Shown here: positions 49,141 to 56,855 of the stretch, in pieces
Position numbering within the stretch: position 1 is the stretch's first letter
Layout of the letters: each line of letters starts with the position of its first letter
NCBI GenBank assembly: GCA_934438175.1
Contig: CAKSBH010000008.1
Coordinates: forward strand, 31,651 to 95,650
Direction of reading: 5' to 3'
Origin: an uncultured Eubacteriales bacterium
GTDB taxonomy: Bacteria; Bacillota; Clostridia; Oscillospirales; UBA644
Length of the DNA stretch: 64,000 bases
The notes under the pieces: model-generated
Told to the model about the DNA's origin: nothing
Database searches by the model: none
Seen by the model: the letters and a program-made list of their open reading frames with translations, nothing else
Position numbers and translations under genes: made by a program

Positions 49141-49914
49141 TCAAACCTCCTTTTCCGACGTCGCGCTTCGCACGACCGTGCGGATATTCAGCGCATGCTC
49201 CACAAAAGAGCCCGCTTTCAGATACAGCAGAAATTCACGGTTTCCGTCTCCTCCGGAAATCGGAGAAGGAATCAGTCCGAGAACGGAAAACCCACTCGCC
49301 CGTGCCGAACACATCACATCTTCAATGGCACGTTCCTGCAAAGAACGATCCGTTACAATGCCGTTTTTCAGGCGATGCCTGCCCACCTCAAACTGGGGTT
49401 TTACCAAAACAACCGCATCCCCGCCTTCCGGCAAAAAGGTGCGCAACGCAGGCAAAATATAAGTCAGCGAAATAAACGAGACATCCGCACAGACAAAATC
49501 TACGGCAAACGGAGAAAGCGTGCGGATATCGGTTTTTTCCAGAGAGACCACACGGGAATCTGCCCTCAAAGAAGAAACCAACTGACCGGTTCCCACATCT
49601 ACGGCAAACACCTGCGCCGCACCATGCTGCAGCATGCAATCCGTAAAGCCGCCGGTCGATGCGCCGACATCCAGACAAACCTTTCCGCTTACGGAAACCG
49701 GAAAAACAGAAAGTGCTTTTTCCAATTTATAACCGCCGCGTCCGACATAACGGGAGTTTTCGGAGATTCGGATCTCATCCGCATCAGACACCTCCGCAGA
49801 AGGTTTGCTTATCACCTTCCCGTTGACCAGGACGGCGCCGGCGCGGATCCGCTCTGCCGCCTTTTCCCTGCTTGAGGTTCTGCCGGTCTCTGCCAGATAG
49901 CGATCCAGCCGCAT
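49141..49914 (-). CDS. tlyA: TlyA family rRNA 2'-O-methyltransferase / S4-domain protein
   Basis: TlyA methylates 2'-O positions in 16S and 23S rRNA in mycobacteria; Firmicutes members are annotated the same way. The 257-residue protein has an S4 RNA-binding domain (MRLDRYLAETGRTSSREKA; residues 1-60). The FtsJ-like methyltransferase domain shows YVGRGGYKLEKAL, CLDVGASTGGFTDCML (SAM motif I) and AVDVGTGQL. ATG 49914 has AAGGTG 6 bases upstream; the longer frame to 50220 lies over oapA. It is 5 bases downstream of oapA, in the OLE transcription unit. Confidence 0.94.
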   Translation of the reverse strand: MRLDRYLAETGRTSSREKAAERIRAGAVLVNGKVISKPSAEVSDADEIRISENSRYVGRGGYKLEKALSVFPVSVSGKVCLDVGASTGGFTDCMLQHGAAQVFAVDVGTGQLVSSLRADSRVVSLEKTDIRTLSPFAVDFVCADVSFISLTYILPALRTFLPEGGDAVVLVKPQFEVGRHRLKNGIVTDRSLQERAIEDVMCSARASGFSVLGLIPSPISGGDGNREFLLYLKAGSFVEHALNIRTVVRSATSEKEV

Positions 49915-49919
49915 TCTTC

Positions 49920-50549
49920 TCACCTTTTTTTCTTTTTGAATATACATTCCGGCACGAAGAAGCACAGAACCAAAGCAAACCGATACACGATGTTGTTGCT
50001 GTTTTTCAACGCGAAACTTTTGAACAGCGCCTTTCCGCCGACAATAAAAGCAGAAACAAACGCCGTTGTCAAAACAACCGTCACCGTTGTGTTCCAGGAA
50101 AAGCGCTGCACAAAATCCAGCGCAATCACACCGGACATCGTACCGCACAAAACGCCGGAAATATCCCCGATCACATCGTTGCAGAAGTTGGAAACGATAT
50201 CGGAGCGGGAAATCAACCACAAGGACGCACGGGAACCGCGCACATTTTTTGCAGCCATCGCATGGAAACGTGCCGGCTCCGCGGTTGCCACACTCACGCC
50301 AATGACATCAAACAAAATGCCGAGAACGATAAACAAAAGCAGAACCCCGACCGATACCAACAAATTCAATCCTTCAGTTGCCCGCTCGGATACCAAGGAA
50401 AGCAAGACGGAAATGCCGAAAGAGATGAGAAAAACGCGCAACGCCCAGCGGAAATTCAGCGTACTCTTCTTTCCGCTCTTCGCATTTTTTTCCTGATTTT
50501 TTGTGTTTTTTTCGCCGGAACCTATGTCCGGATCCTCGGGTCGACTCAT
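49920..50549 (-). CDS. oapA: OLE-RNA-associated membrane protein OapA
   Basis: OapA binds OLE RNA and anchors it to the membrane in Firmicutes that carry this RNA. The 209-residue protein has an N-terminal polar tail (1-32) and about four membrane segments. Its conserved block runs LGILFDVIGVSVATAEP, then FHAMAAKNVRGSRAS and FCNDVIGDISGVLCG, and it ends in a basic KKKKR tail. The identification rests on this motif pattern (remembered, not searched) and on its position directly downstream of a 610-nt structured RNA between ispA and tlyA. CAGGAG lies 5 bases before ATG 50549. Confidence 0.85.
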   Translation of the reverse strand: MSRPEDPDIGSGEKNTKNQEKNAKSGKKSTLNFRWALRVFLISFGISVLLSLVSERATEGLNLLVSVGVLLLFIVLGILFDVIGVSVATAEPARFHAMAAKNVRGSRASLWLISRSDIVSNFCNDVIGDISGVLCGTMSGVIALDFVQRFSWNTTVTVVLTTAFVSAFIVGGKALFKSFALKNSNNIVYRFALVLCFFVPECIFKKKKR

Positions 50550-50575
50550 AAACACTCCTGTTTCAATAAAAAAAT

Positions 50576-51184
50576 AACGATGACAACGTCCAAAGTTAAT
50601 TTTGCGTCTTAGGTCAAGTTGGTTTCCCCCCGAACAACTTGCTGTCGCCAAACAAGCGGTTCCCCTTGAATCTTCGGGAAAGTAACGTCACCGTTACTAT
50701 GACTTGACTGCCACTCAGTACGCACTGCAATCCTTTGGACGTATCAGTCTAGGGGATTTCCCCAACGAATTCCGAACTCTCTTAGTCTCTTTTGCAGAAA
50801 CGGTTTCATATCGCAAAAACCGGTTTTCCATTGGCCATGCAAACCGGTCGACCAACAATCCGCCGCATCCACTCAAGACAGGCTACGCTGCACACAGCAG
50901 GCTCCGTTTATTTGCGAAAAGCTTCGTAGAGAAGCAAGAGCGAACCGCATTACAGGTTTTACCCCGATTCGTAGCACGCAATTAAATACCACAAGATCGG
51001 GTCTCCATGACCGATGGGACAGGTGCCGTATGCCATTACGGTTGCCCAGCGGTCTACCTTCCAGCATCCACCCCAAACTGGGCGTAAGAAGCAGACACAA
51101 GAAGTTTCATCGATATGCCCTTCGGTGAATTTTTAGGCCCACCTTGGTAGAATTCGGATTCGACTAGAATACTGCATCATCGTT
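50576..51184 (-). ncRNA. ole: OLE RNA (ornate, large, extremophilic RNA)
   Basis: This is a gene-free stretch of about 609 bases bounded by a perfect 8-bp inverted repeat, AACGATGA at 50576-50583 and TCATCGTT at 51177-51184, which would close the RNA as a terminal stem. Many internal helices are visible, for example CAAGTTG with CAACTTG near 50615-50642. A promoter sits just outside the right end and oapA starts 26 bases past the left end on the same strand. Length, closing stem, oapA and the ispA/xseAB/tlyA/argR/recN neighbourhood all match OLE RNA, a membrane-associated RNA linked to stress tolerance. Exact ends are inferred from the stem and promoter. I could not align it to the Rfam model. 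Confidence 0.85.
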
Positions 51185-51189
51185 TTTTT

Positions 51190-51218
51190 ATTATATCATA
51201 TTCTGAAAAAAAATTCAA
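51190..51218 (-). promoter_or_regulatory. Sigma-A-like promoter of OLE RNA
   Basis: On the minus strand the -35 is TTGAAT (51213-51218), the spacer is 17 bases and the -10 is TATAAT (51190-51195). Transcription should start within the A-run just before the closing stem of the RNA. Confidence 0.85.
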
Positions 51219-51259
51219 GCGAATTTTATATTTTTCTGAATAAAAATGCAAAAATGAAT

Positions 51260-51320
51260 AAAAACAGCAGAATGACAGGAACCGTCCGGGCCGGTTTCCG
51301 CAACCGATCTCCCATTCTGT
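51260..51320 (-). terminator. Terminator after ispA, upstream of the OLE promoter
   Basis: On the minus strand CAGAATG and CATTCTG (51313-51319 and 51268-51274) close a GC-rich inner region with a GGTT/AACC hairpin, followed by CTGTTTTTATT. It separates the ispA unit from OLE. Confidence 0.65.
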
Positions 51321-51353
51321 CCCTGTCAAACACAAGGTTTGTTTTTTCGCGGC

Positions 51354-52244
51354 TCAATTTGTCCGGATGCAGAGATAATCGGCAAGGTCGCGAAGAAACG
51401 CATCTTTTCCGTTGAAAATTCTCAAAGCGTCTTTCCCTTCCTCCGTCAGCCGCAGCAACTCCTTTTGCGCACGGTCTATGCCGAAGATGTCCACAAATGT
51501 GACCTTTTTATCCTTTTTGTCTTTTCCCAGGGTCTTCCCCATCTGCTCCGCCGTTCCCACAACATCCAGAATGTCGTCCCGGATCTGAAAGGCGAGGCCG
51601 ATGGTTCTGGCATACGTCAGCAACGCCTCTCTCTGCGCCTCGGTTGCCCCGGCACAGATGGCACCGGTCAACACCGACGCCTCCAGCATTGCGCTTGTCT
51701 TGAGCGCATGAACACGGCGGATGTACGCCTCATCGGCATCCGGATTCTCCGATACGTTTTCAATATCCAGATACTGCCCCATCACAATTCCGCGGATTCC
51801 CGATGCACGCAAGAGAACCTCCTCGCCCTCAATCAACTGCGACTCGGTCAGCCCGGCGCTGCGGTATCCTTCATGCAGAATTTCAAAACTCTTGGCATAA
51901 AGCCCCATTCCGGCAAGCAGCGCAACATCTTCCCCGAACACCACATGGTTGGTCGGCTTTCCACGCCGCAGCGTGTCGTTGTCCATACACGGCAGATCGT
52001 CGTAAATCAAAGAGTATGTGTGGATGATCTCCAGGGCACAGGCAAACAGCATGGCTTTGCGGTACGGCGCGCCGCAGAGTTCGCACGAAGCAAGAGAAAG
52101 AACCGGGCGGATCCGTTTTCCTCCGGCAGCGATGCTGTAGCGCATGGCATCGAAAATCATCGGCTCCCGCACGGAAAAATAGGAGTCCAAAGCTCTGTTC
52201 ACATCGTTCTGATACTTTTTCAAAGTCGAAGCAAAATCATACAT
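51354..52244 (-). CDS. ispA: Farnesyl diphosphate synthase
   Basis: This prenyltransferase condenses IPP with DMAPP and GPP to farnesyl diphosphate for quinone, undecaprenyl and other lipids. The 296-residue protein shows GGKRIRPVLSLASCEL and the first aspartate-rich motif YDDLPCMDNDTLRRGKPT. It also shows LAFQIRDDILDVVG (second aspartate-rich motif) and GKTLGKDKKDKKVTFV. ATG 52244 overlaps the xseB stop; GTG 52256 with GGAGAGG 9 bases upstream is an equal alternative. With IspH upstream in the window, it marks the MEP route to polyprenyls. Confidence 0.96.
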   Translation of the reverse strand: MYDFASTLKKYQNDVNRALDSYFSVREPMIFDAMRYSIAAGGKRIRPVLSLASCELCGAPYRKAMLFACALEIIHTYSLIYDDLPCMDNDTLRRGKPTNHVVFGEDVALLAGMGLYAKSFEILHEGYRSAGLTESQLIEGEEVLLRASGIRGIVMGQYLDIENVSENPDADEAYIRRVHALKTSAMLEASVLTGAICAGATEAQREALLTYARTIGLAFQIRDDILDVVGTAEQMGKTLGKDKKDKKVTFVDIFGIDRAQKELLRLTEEGKDALRIFNGKDAFLRDLADYLCIRTN

Positions 52245-52458
52245 TGTCCTGCTCACCGTCCGTTTCCTCTCCGGTCAATTCCGTAACCTTCCCCTTCAGG
52301 TTTTCCAGATAATTTTTACAGAAAGACGCCAGGGTCACGCTTTCTTCAAATCTTTTTACCGCCTCATCCAGTGGCAGATCTCCGTTTTCCAACTCCCCGG
52401 CAATCTCTTCCAGCCGGTTCACGGAATCCTCATAACGCAACGGTTTTTTCTGCGACAC
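52237..52458 (-). CDS. xseB: Exodeoxyribonuclease VII small subunit
   Basis: XseB forms with XseA the ExoVII nuclease that degrades single-stranded DNA from both ends. The short helical protein (about 73 residues) has LRYEDSVNRLEEIAGELENG and PLDEAVKRFEESVTL, the family pattern. I use GTG 52458 (GGAGAG 7 bases upstream, giving SQKKPLRYED after the start); ATG 52473 is the alternative. It overlaps xseA by about 29 bases and ispA by 8, so all three are coupled. Confidence 0.93.
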   Translation of the reverse strand: MSQKKPLRYEDSVNRLEEIAGELENGDLPLDEAVKRFEESVTLASFCKNYLENLKGKVTELTGEETDGEQDNV

Positions 52459-53626
52459 AGTCAATCTCTCCATCCTTCATACGAATTTTCAAAGCATCTC
52501 CCCGATGAACATCCGAAACACGGAAAATACGTTTTTCCTTTTTATATACAATCGCATAGCCGCGCATCAGCGTTGCCAAGGGACTAAGTGCCTGGATTTT
52601 GTCGGTCACTGCCCGTAATTCTGCTTCTTTTTTTTGCAAAACATGAAAAAACGCAACTTCCGTACGATGTGCCAGAACCTCTGTCTCCCTTTGACGTTTT
52701 TCCAGAAAAGCAGAGAAATTCAGACGATAACGCAACGTACGCAGATTCTGCTCTTCCGCGTCCAGCCGGGCAAGAAATGCCGTGCGGCATGCAGTTTCCG
52801 CGTGGGAAATCTGCGCCTCCAGATCCGAACGCAACGGAACTGCCAGTTCCGCTGCCGCGGAAGGAGTCGGAGCCCGAAGGTCCGCGACATAATCCGCTAC
52901 GGTAAAATCAATCTCATGCCCGATGGCGCTGATGATGGGAATCCCGGAAGCAAAAATCGTTCTTGCCAACGCCTCGTCGTTGAAACCGGCAAGATCTTCA
53001 TGCGATCCGCCGCCGCGAGCCAACAGGATGACATCGACCGGAAATTTCCGGTTAAAGAAATCAATCGCCCGCCTCGCGTCATCCGCACAGGAATCGCCCT
53101 GCACGGAAATCGGACGAATATACAGGGAAATTCCGGAGAAACGACGTTGGGAAACGCTGATAATATCCCGGATCGCCGCCCCGGTCGAAGACGTAATCAC
53201 GCCGATTTTTTCCGGAAACACCGGAATCGGTTTTTTAAATCTCGCATCAAACAAGCCCTCGGCGGACAGTTTGCGGCAGAGCTGCCGGAAAGCGATGTAT
53301 GCGGCACCAACTCCTTCCGGTTCCATAGAAAATGCCGAAATCTGATACTGTCCGTCACGCTCGTAAAGTCCCACTTTTCCGGTCACGACCACACTCATTC
53401 CGTCTGAGGGAGAAAACCGGAGTTTGTCCGCCGCGGAAGAAAACATCACCACACGGACAGACGCACCGGCATCCTTCAACAAAAAGTAAGCATGTCCGCT
53501 TCGGGCATTGCGGACATAATTGGAAATCTCGCCGCGAACCGACACCGACCGCAGATTTCCGTCGGTTTCCAAAACGGATTTCACATAAAGATTCAGCTGT
53601 GAAACCGACAATGCGCGATCCGTCAT
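52430..53626 (-). CDS. xseA: Exodeoxyribonuclease VII large subunit
   Basis: XseA is the catalytic and DNA-binding subunit of ExoVII. The 398-residue protein has an N-terminal OB fold (ALSVSQLNLYVKSVLE, then VRGEISNYVRNARSGHAYF) and the catalytic core. The core runs GVITSSTGAAIRDIISVSQR, VDVILLARGGGSHEDLAGFN, IISAIGHEIDFTVADYVAD and RAPTPSAAAE. A C-terminal coiled coil follows. ATG 53626 has GGAGGAG 7 bases upstream and overlaps the TsaD-like gene by 4 bases. The order nusB, TsaD-like, xseA, xseB, ispA is conserved in Clostridia. Confidence 0.97.
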   Translation of the reverse strand: MTDRALSVSQLNLYVKSVLETDGNLRSVSVRGEISNYVRNARSGHAYFLLKDAGASVRVVMFSSAADKLRFSPSDGMSVVVTGKVGLYERDGQYQISAFSMEPEGVGAAYIAFRQLCRKLSAEGLFDARFKKPIPVFPEKIGVITSSTGAAIRDIISVSQRRFSGISLYIRPISVQGDSCADDARRAIDFFNRKFPVDVILLARGGGSHEDLAGFNDEALARTIFASGIPIISAIGHEIDFTVADYVADLRAPTPSAAAELAVPLRSDLEAQISHAETACRTAFLARLDAEEQNLRTLRYRLNFSAFLEKRQRETEVLAHRTEVAFFHVLQKKEAELRAVTDKIQALSPLATLMRGYAIVYKKEKRIFRVSDVHRGDALKIRMKDGEIDCVAEKTVAL

Positions 53627-54561
53627 ACCAAAACTCCTCCGTTTTCCGAAGCGAGCCGGGCAAGCCACGCCACGCCTACGGCATTATCCGACGACAGTTC
53701 CGGCGAAGCAAAGCGCACCTCAGGAAGTGTCTGCAGCACACGGCGAATCCGGGAATTCGCCATTACGCCGCCCACAAACAGACAAGGAAGCATGCCAAGG
53801 GCATCTCTTGTTTTTTCAACCATCGCTCCAACGGTCTGCGCGACCGTTTCAAACAGAAAAGCGGAAACATCCCCAACGGGAACACCGCCTTTCAGCATTT
53901 CCTGCGCCTTGTTTTCAAAGCCGGACAGGCAGCAATCTCTTCCCTTCAGACAGATTCTCGGACGAACCGGGGAATCTGCATGACAAGAAAGACGATCCAT
54001 CTCGGCACCTGCCGGAAACGAAAGCCCCGCACAGACACCGATCCGATCAATCAGCTGACCCGCCGTAAGATCCAACGTCCGGGCCTCCACGCGGATATTC
54101 CCCAATCCGTGAACCGAAACCAGTTCCAACGTTCCTCCCGAAAGATGAAACGCCAGAAACGGACGCCGGATCCAATCGGTGCAGCCGACAGAAAGCAAGC
54201 CCGCCGCAATATGCCCCTGCTGATGCGAGAAACGGAACAACGGAACCCCCCACGCACGGGAAAGAACCTCCGCATAGGATTCGCCGGCAAGAAAACACGG
54301 CATATATGACCCGTTTTCATTTCGGGGACGCGTGGAAACACCAATGGCACGGATTCCATCCGTATCCGTCCGTGAAAAGACCTCTCCGAACTGCCGGACA
54401 TGAAAAAAAAGAGCATCGCTTTGGCGAAGCCCCTTTTCCCCCGCCGGAACGGGAAGCAATTTTCTCTGATTGCACACGTTTCCGTTTGCATCAAGAATGC
54501 CGACCGAAGTCGTATAATTGCTGGTGTCCACACCAAGCCAGCGATCACAATGAGGCAACAT
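53623..54561 (-). CDS. TsaD/Kae1-like paralogue (ASKHA-fold protein)
   Basis: This 312-residue protein has the Kae1/TsaD fold: LGVDTSNYTTSVGIL at the N-terminus and FSHQQGHIAAG with the HxxxH metal pair. LAFHLSGGTLELV (phosphate loop), GVMANSRIR and DNAVGVAWLA with the last metal aspartate complete it. TsaD makes t6A in tRNA with TsaB, but Clostridia commonly carry this shorter paralogue beside xseA/nusB, and its role is unknown. All metal ligands look intact, so activity is likely. I start at ATG 54561, overlapping nusB by 17 bases; the longer frame to 54609 is weaker. Confidence 0.82.
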   Translation of the reverse strand: MLPHCDRWLGVDTSNYTTSVGILDANGNVCNQRKLLPVPAGEKGLRQSDALFFHVRQFGEVFSRTDTDGIRAIGVSTRPRNENGSYMPCFLAGESYAEVLSRAWGVPLFRFSHQQGHIAAGLLSVGCTDWIRRPFLAFHLSGGTLELVSVHGLGNIRVEARTLDLTAGQLIDRIGVCAGLSFPAGAEMDRLSCHADSPVRPRICLKGRDCCLSGFENKAQEMLKGGVPVGDVSAFLFETVAQTVGAMVEKTRDALGMLPCLFVGGVMANSRIRRVLQTLPEVRFASPELSSDNAVGVAWLARLASENGGVLV

Positions 54562-54940
54562 AACTTCCGAGGATCCCATTGGCGTATTTCGCAGATTCCA
54601 CACTGTCATAATGCTTAATCAACTCAACCGCCTCGTTGATATATACGGCGGCATCTTCTTTTCCATACAGCTCCAGTTCAAACAAGGCAATCCGGAGTGC
54701 CGTCAGCATCACACGGGAAAGACGCGACGATTTCCATTTTTCGCTAAACCGGTCAATCAGTCCATCCAGCATGACAACATTCTCCGAAACCCCGCGATAA
54801 AGCGTTTCCGTATAGGCGTCGCAATCCACATCCCAGCACGTTTTTGCAAGATCCCTCAGCGTTTCAAAGCATTCCTCCCCGGAAAAAGAATGCTCAAACA
54901 GCAAAAGAAACGCTGCTTCCCTTGCCTCTGTCCTTTTCAT
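54545..54940 (-). CDS. nusB: Transcription antitermination protein NusB
   Basis: NusB binds boxA RNA with NusE in rRNA antitermination. The 131-residue all-helical protein shows EAREAAFLLLFEHSFSGEE, RLSRVMLTALRIALFELEL and AVYINEAVELIKHYDS with ANGILG near the end, the standard family features. The start is the second methionine (54940) or the first (54943). It lies 16 bases after the Asp23 gene, in the asp23-to-ispA unit. Confidence 0.95.
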   Translation of the reverse strand: MKRTEAREAAFLLLFEHSFSGEECFETLRDLAKTCWDVDCDAYTETLYRGVSENVVMLDGLIDRFSEKWKSSRLSRVMLTALRIALFELELYGKEDAAVYINEAVELIKHYDSVESAKYANGILGSYVASL

Positions 54941-54959
54941 CATACGTCCGATCCCCTGC

Positions 54960-55343
54960 TTATTTCTTGGTCTCTTTCAGATCTGTCGCCGGTTTTTTCT
55001 CTTCGACAATTCCCGCCACGACAACGTTGACTTTTTTGACGGAAAGCCCCGTCATGTTCTGCACGGCATCCAGCACATTGTCCTGCACCCGTTTGGCGAC
55101 ATCCTGCAGCTTATACCCCTGTTTGACCGCGATCTGAAGCGTCAACTCCATGCCTCCGTTGGGGATGTTGGCAATCGAAACCCCCTTGACAGCGGGCTTG
55201 TAGTTGGGAATCGCCGTTTTGATGTTTGAAATGCTTTTCAGCACCAGTTTGGAAACCCCTTCCACTTCACAAGCTGCCATATTGGTAATGCTTGCAATCA
55301 CGTCTTCCGAAATTTTCACCGTTCCGACTCTGTCTTCACTCAT
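54960..55343 (-). CDS. Asp23/Gls24 family envelope stress protein
   Basis: This small soluble protein (127 residues) belongs to the Asp23/Gls24 family. The pattern is IASITNMAACEVEGVSKLV at the N-terminus, then MELTLQIAVKQGYKLQDVAK and MTGLSVKKVNVVVAGIVEE. In staphylococci it is membrane-associated and alkaline-shock induced; in Clostridia one copy regularly precedes nusB. GGAGG lies 7 bases before the ATG. It is the first gene after a consensus-spaced promoter at 55401-55429. Confidence 0.93.
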   Translation of the reverse strand: MSEDRVGTVKISEDVIASITNMAACEVEGVSKLVLKSISNIKTAIPNYKPAVKGVSIANIPNGGMELTLQIAVKQGYKLQDVAKRVQDNVLDAVQNMTGLSVKKVNVVVAGIVEEKKPATDLKETKK

Positions 55344-55400
55344 GGAAATAACCTCCTAAAAAACAAGCAAATGCTCTTGCAGATCTTTTTTCATTTCTCT

Positions 55401-55429
55401 ATTATAGCATAAAAAAAACGATTTGTACA
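55401..55429 (-). promoter_or_regulatory. Sigma-A-like promoter of the asp23-nusB-xseAB-ispA unit
   Basis: On the minus strand the -35-like TGTACA (55424-55429) abuts the spoIIIAH stop, the spacer is 17 bases and the -10 is TATAAT (55401-55406). It separates vegetative genes from the sporulation operon. Confidence 0.7.
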
Positions 55430-55927
55430 CTATTTCAGCTCAATTATTTTTACGGAATCGGCAGAATATCCCGTTTCGGCAACGGAAATCTCCAGAATCT
55501 GCGCCGACTGCTCCCGCGTCAGCCCCTCCGTTTTCACAACAATGCTGGCGGTCTCCTTGCTGACAAACGCAATACACGCGCGGAATCCTTTGGCGAGAAT
55601 ACGGTTTTCAATCTGCGCCTCCATCTCCGTCCGCGCCGCATATCCGGAGATTTCCGCCGCAGCCGCGCGGACGGTGGCTTCATCGGATTTGCTGTTGTTC
55701 AGAATACTTTTCAGTACGCTGACCGCTTCATCCCGGGACTGCTTGCGGGAATATCTTGCATTCTCAAAATACGTATCGTCCTCAGACGAGGCGATGCGGG
55801 TAAGATCGGTGCTGTCTGCCGTTTCAAAAATCACGGGTTCCGCCCGGGCAGGCAAACACACACTGACCACCGCAAGCACAAAAACCGATATCCCCAGTCC
55901 GAGGATCCACCCTGTTTTTCTGTTCAT
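55430..55927 (-). CDS. spoIIIAH: Stage III sporulation protein AH
   Basis: SpoIIIAH is the mother-cell membrane partner of SpoIIQ in the feeding-tube channel between mother cell and forespore. The 165-residue protein has one N-terminal membrane segment (about 7-25) and an extracellular YscJ/FliF-like ring-building domain: SVLKSILNNSKSDEATVRAA and then NRILAKGFRACIAFVSKE. GGAGG precedes the ATG. It is the last gene of the spoIIIA operon. Confidence 0.93.
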   Translation of the reverse strand: MNRKTGWILGLGISVFVLAVVSVCLPARAEPVIFETADSTDLTRIASSEDDTYFENARYSRKQSRDEAVSVLKSILNNSKSDEATVRAAAAEISGYAARTEMEAQIENRILAKGFRACIAFVSKETASIVVKTEGLTREQSAQILEISVAETGYSADSVKIIELK

Positions 55928-55942
55928 AACTGTTCCCTCCGT

Positions 55943-56449
55943 TTATTTTGATTTTGCAACATGAACATCGGCGGCAGACAAATGGTACATCTTACAGACC
56001 ATCTCCGTAATCTCATTCCGAATCTGCATACTTCCGCCTCCCTGACAGACGATCACCGCCCCCGTGATTTTGGGCGGCTTGACCGTTACCGTAACCACAC
56101 CGTCCCCGCCGGTTCCGCCGACGGTAATATACGACATGCTTTCTCCGTAGGAATTACGCGTAATGTCCTGCGCATACACATACTCGTTTCCTTCCCCTGC
56201 CGTCAGCATGACCTCGCAGGAGCCGACGCCGTCCATATGGCAGAGAAGTGCCTGGAGTTTCTCCTCCTGTTTTTTTACATATTCCGCCGTGTCCCTGGAA
56301 GGAGCCGCTGCGGTTTCCGTATCTTTTTTGGAAAAACCGTCTCCCACCAAAAGAAGGACAACAACGGCAACCACCGTAAGAAGCAGAACTGTCCGGTATT
56401 TTTTCAGAAAACCGAAAATCCCGTCAATCGCCTTTGTCTTTTCCGTAAT
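55943..56449 (-). CDS. spoIIIAG: Stage III sporulation protein AG, start uncertain
   Basis: SpoIIIAG forms a large ring in the intermembrane space of the sporulation channel. After a short basic segment (KTKAIDGIFGFLKKYRT) comes one membrane helix (VLLLTVVAVVVLLLV). The soluble domain shows DGVGSCEVMLTAGEGNEYVYAQ and VTVTVKPPKITGAVIVCQGG. No ATG, GTG or TTG lies close to the expected start. ATT 56447-56449 would give a normal-length protein, whereas ATG 56515 would give a 92-base overlap with spoIIIAF and an atypical Trp/Arg-rich extension. I give the shorter form. The gene itself is certain. Confidence 0.88.
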   Translation of the reverse strand: MTEKTKAIDGIFGFLKKYRTVLLLTVVAVVVLLLVGDGFSKKDTETAAAPSRDTAEYVKKQEEKLQALLCHMDGVGSCEVMLTAGEGNEYVYAQDITRNSYGESMSYITVGGTGGDGVVTVTVKPPKITGAVIVCQGGGSMQIRNEITEMVCKMYHLSAADVHVAKSK

Positions 56450-56855
56450 ACACCGCCCCCGTTCCCAATTTCTGTGCCAGATATTCCAACGCCTCTGCCG
56501 AATGGACTTCGCCATAAACCGTAATCCGGTCAATCTCAAATGTTCCGTCCTGCTCACGGAGCGAAACCTCTATCCGATCCGGCATCCGCTTCTCATGCTC
56601 AAAAAACAGTTCTTCCGCGCGGAGCTGAACCGATACCCGGACGCTTCTTTCCGTCAGGTTCCGCTCAAACGAAACCTCCCGTTCCTCATCCCGAAAATCC
56701 GGAGCCGACGCAGGAAAGATCTTTCCCAGACATCCGATCGCCGCGCAAAGAGCCGCAAGCGTAACCACCAGCCGGATCCAGTTTCCGTTTTTGTTTTCCG
56801 GCACAAGCAAAAGCGCAATTCCCGCGGCAAACAAAATTCCGAACAACGCACTCAT
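56424..56855 (-). CDS. spoIIIAF: Stage III sporulation protein AF
   Basis: SpoIIIAF is a membrane component of the sporulation channel apparatus. The 143-residue protein has two N-terminal membrane segments (about 3-20 and 26-46) and a soluble C-terminal alpha/beta domain with AEELFFEHEKRMPDRIEVSL. It overlaps the spoIIIAE stop (ATGA) and the following spoIIIAG. Assignment is by position in the operon and topology. Confidence 0.88.
   Translation of the reverse strand: MSALFGILFAAGIALLLVPENKNGNWIRLVVTLAALCAAIGCLGKIFPASAPDFRDEEREVSFERNLTERSVRVSVQLRAEELFFEHEKRMPDRIEVSLREQDGTFEIDRITVYGEVHSAEALEYLAQKLGTGAVYYGKDKGD

Noticed and set aside
50560..51190. tmRNA, RNase P RNA or a group II intron as the identity of the large RNA
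   Set aside because: No CCA-ending acceptor or tag frame, no RNase P conserved core strings and no domain V; gene context and closing stem fit OLE better.
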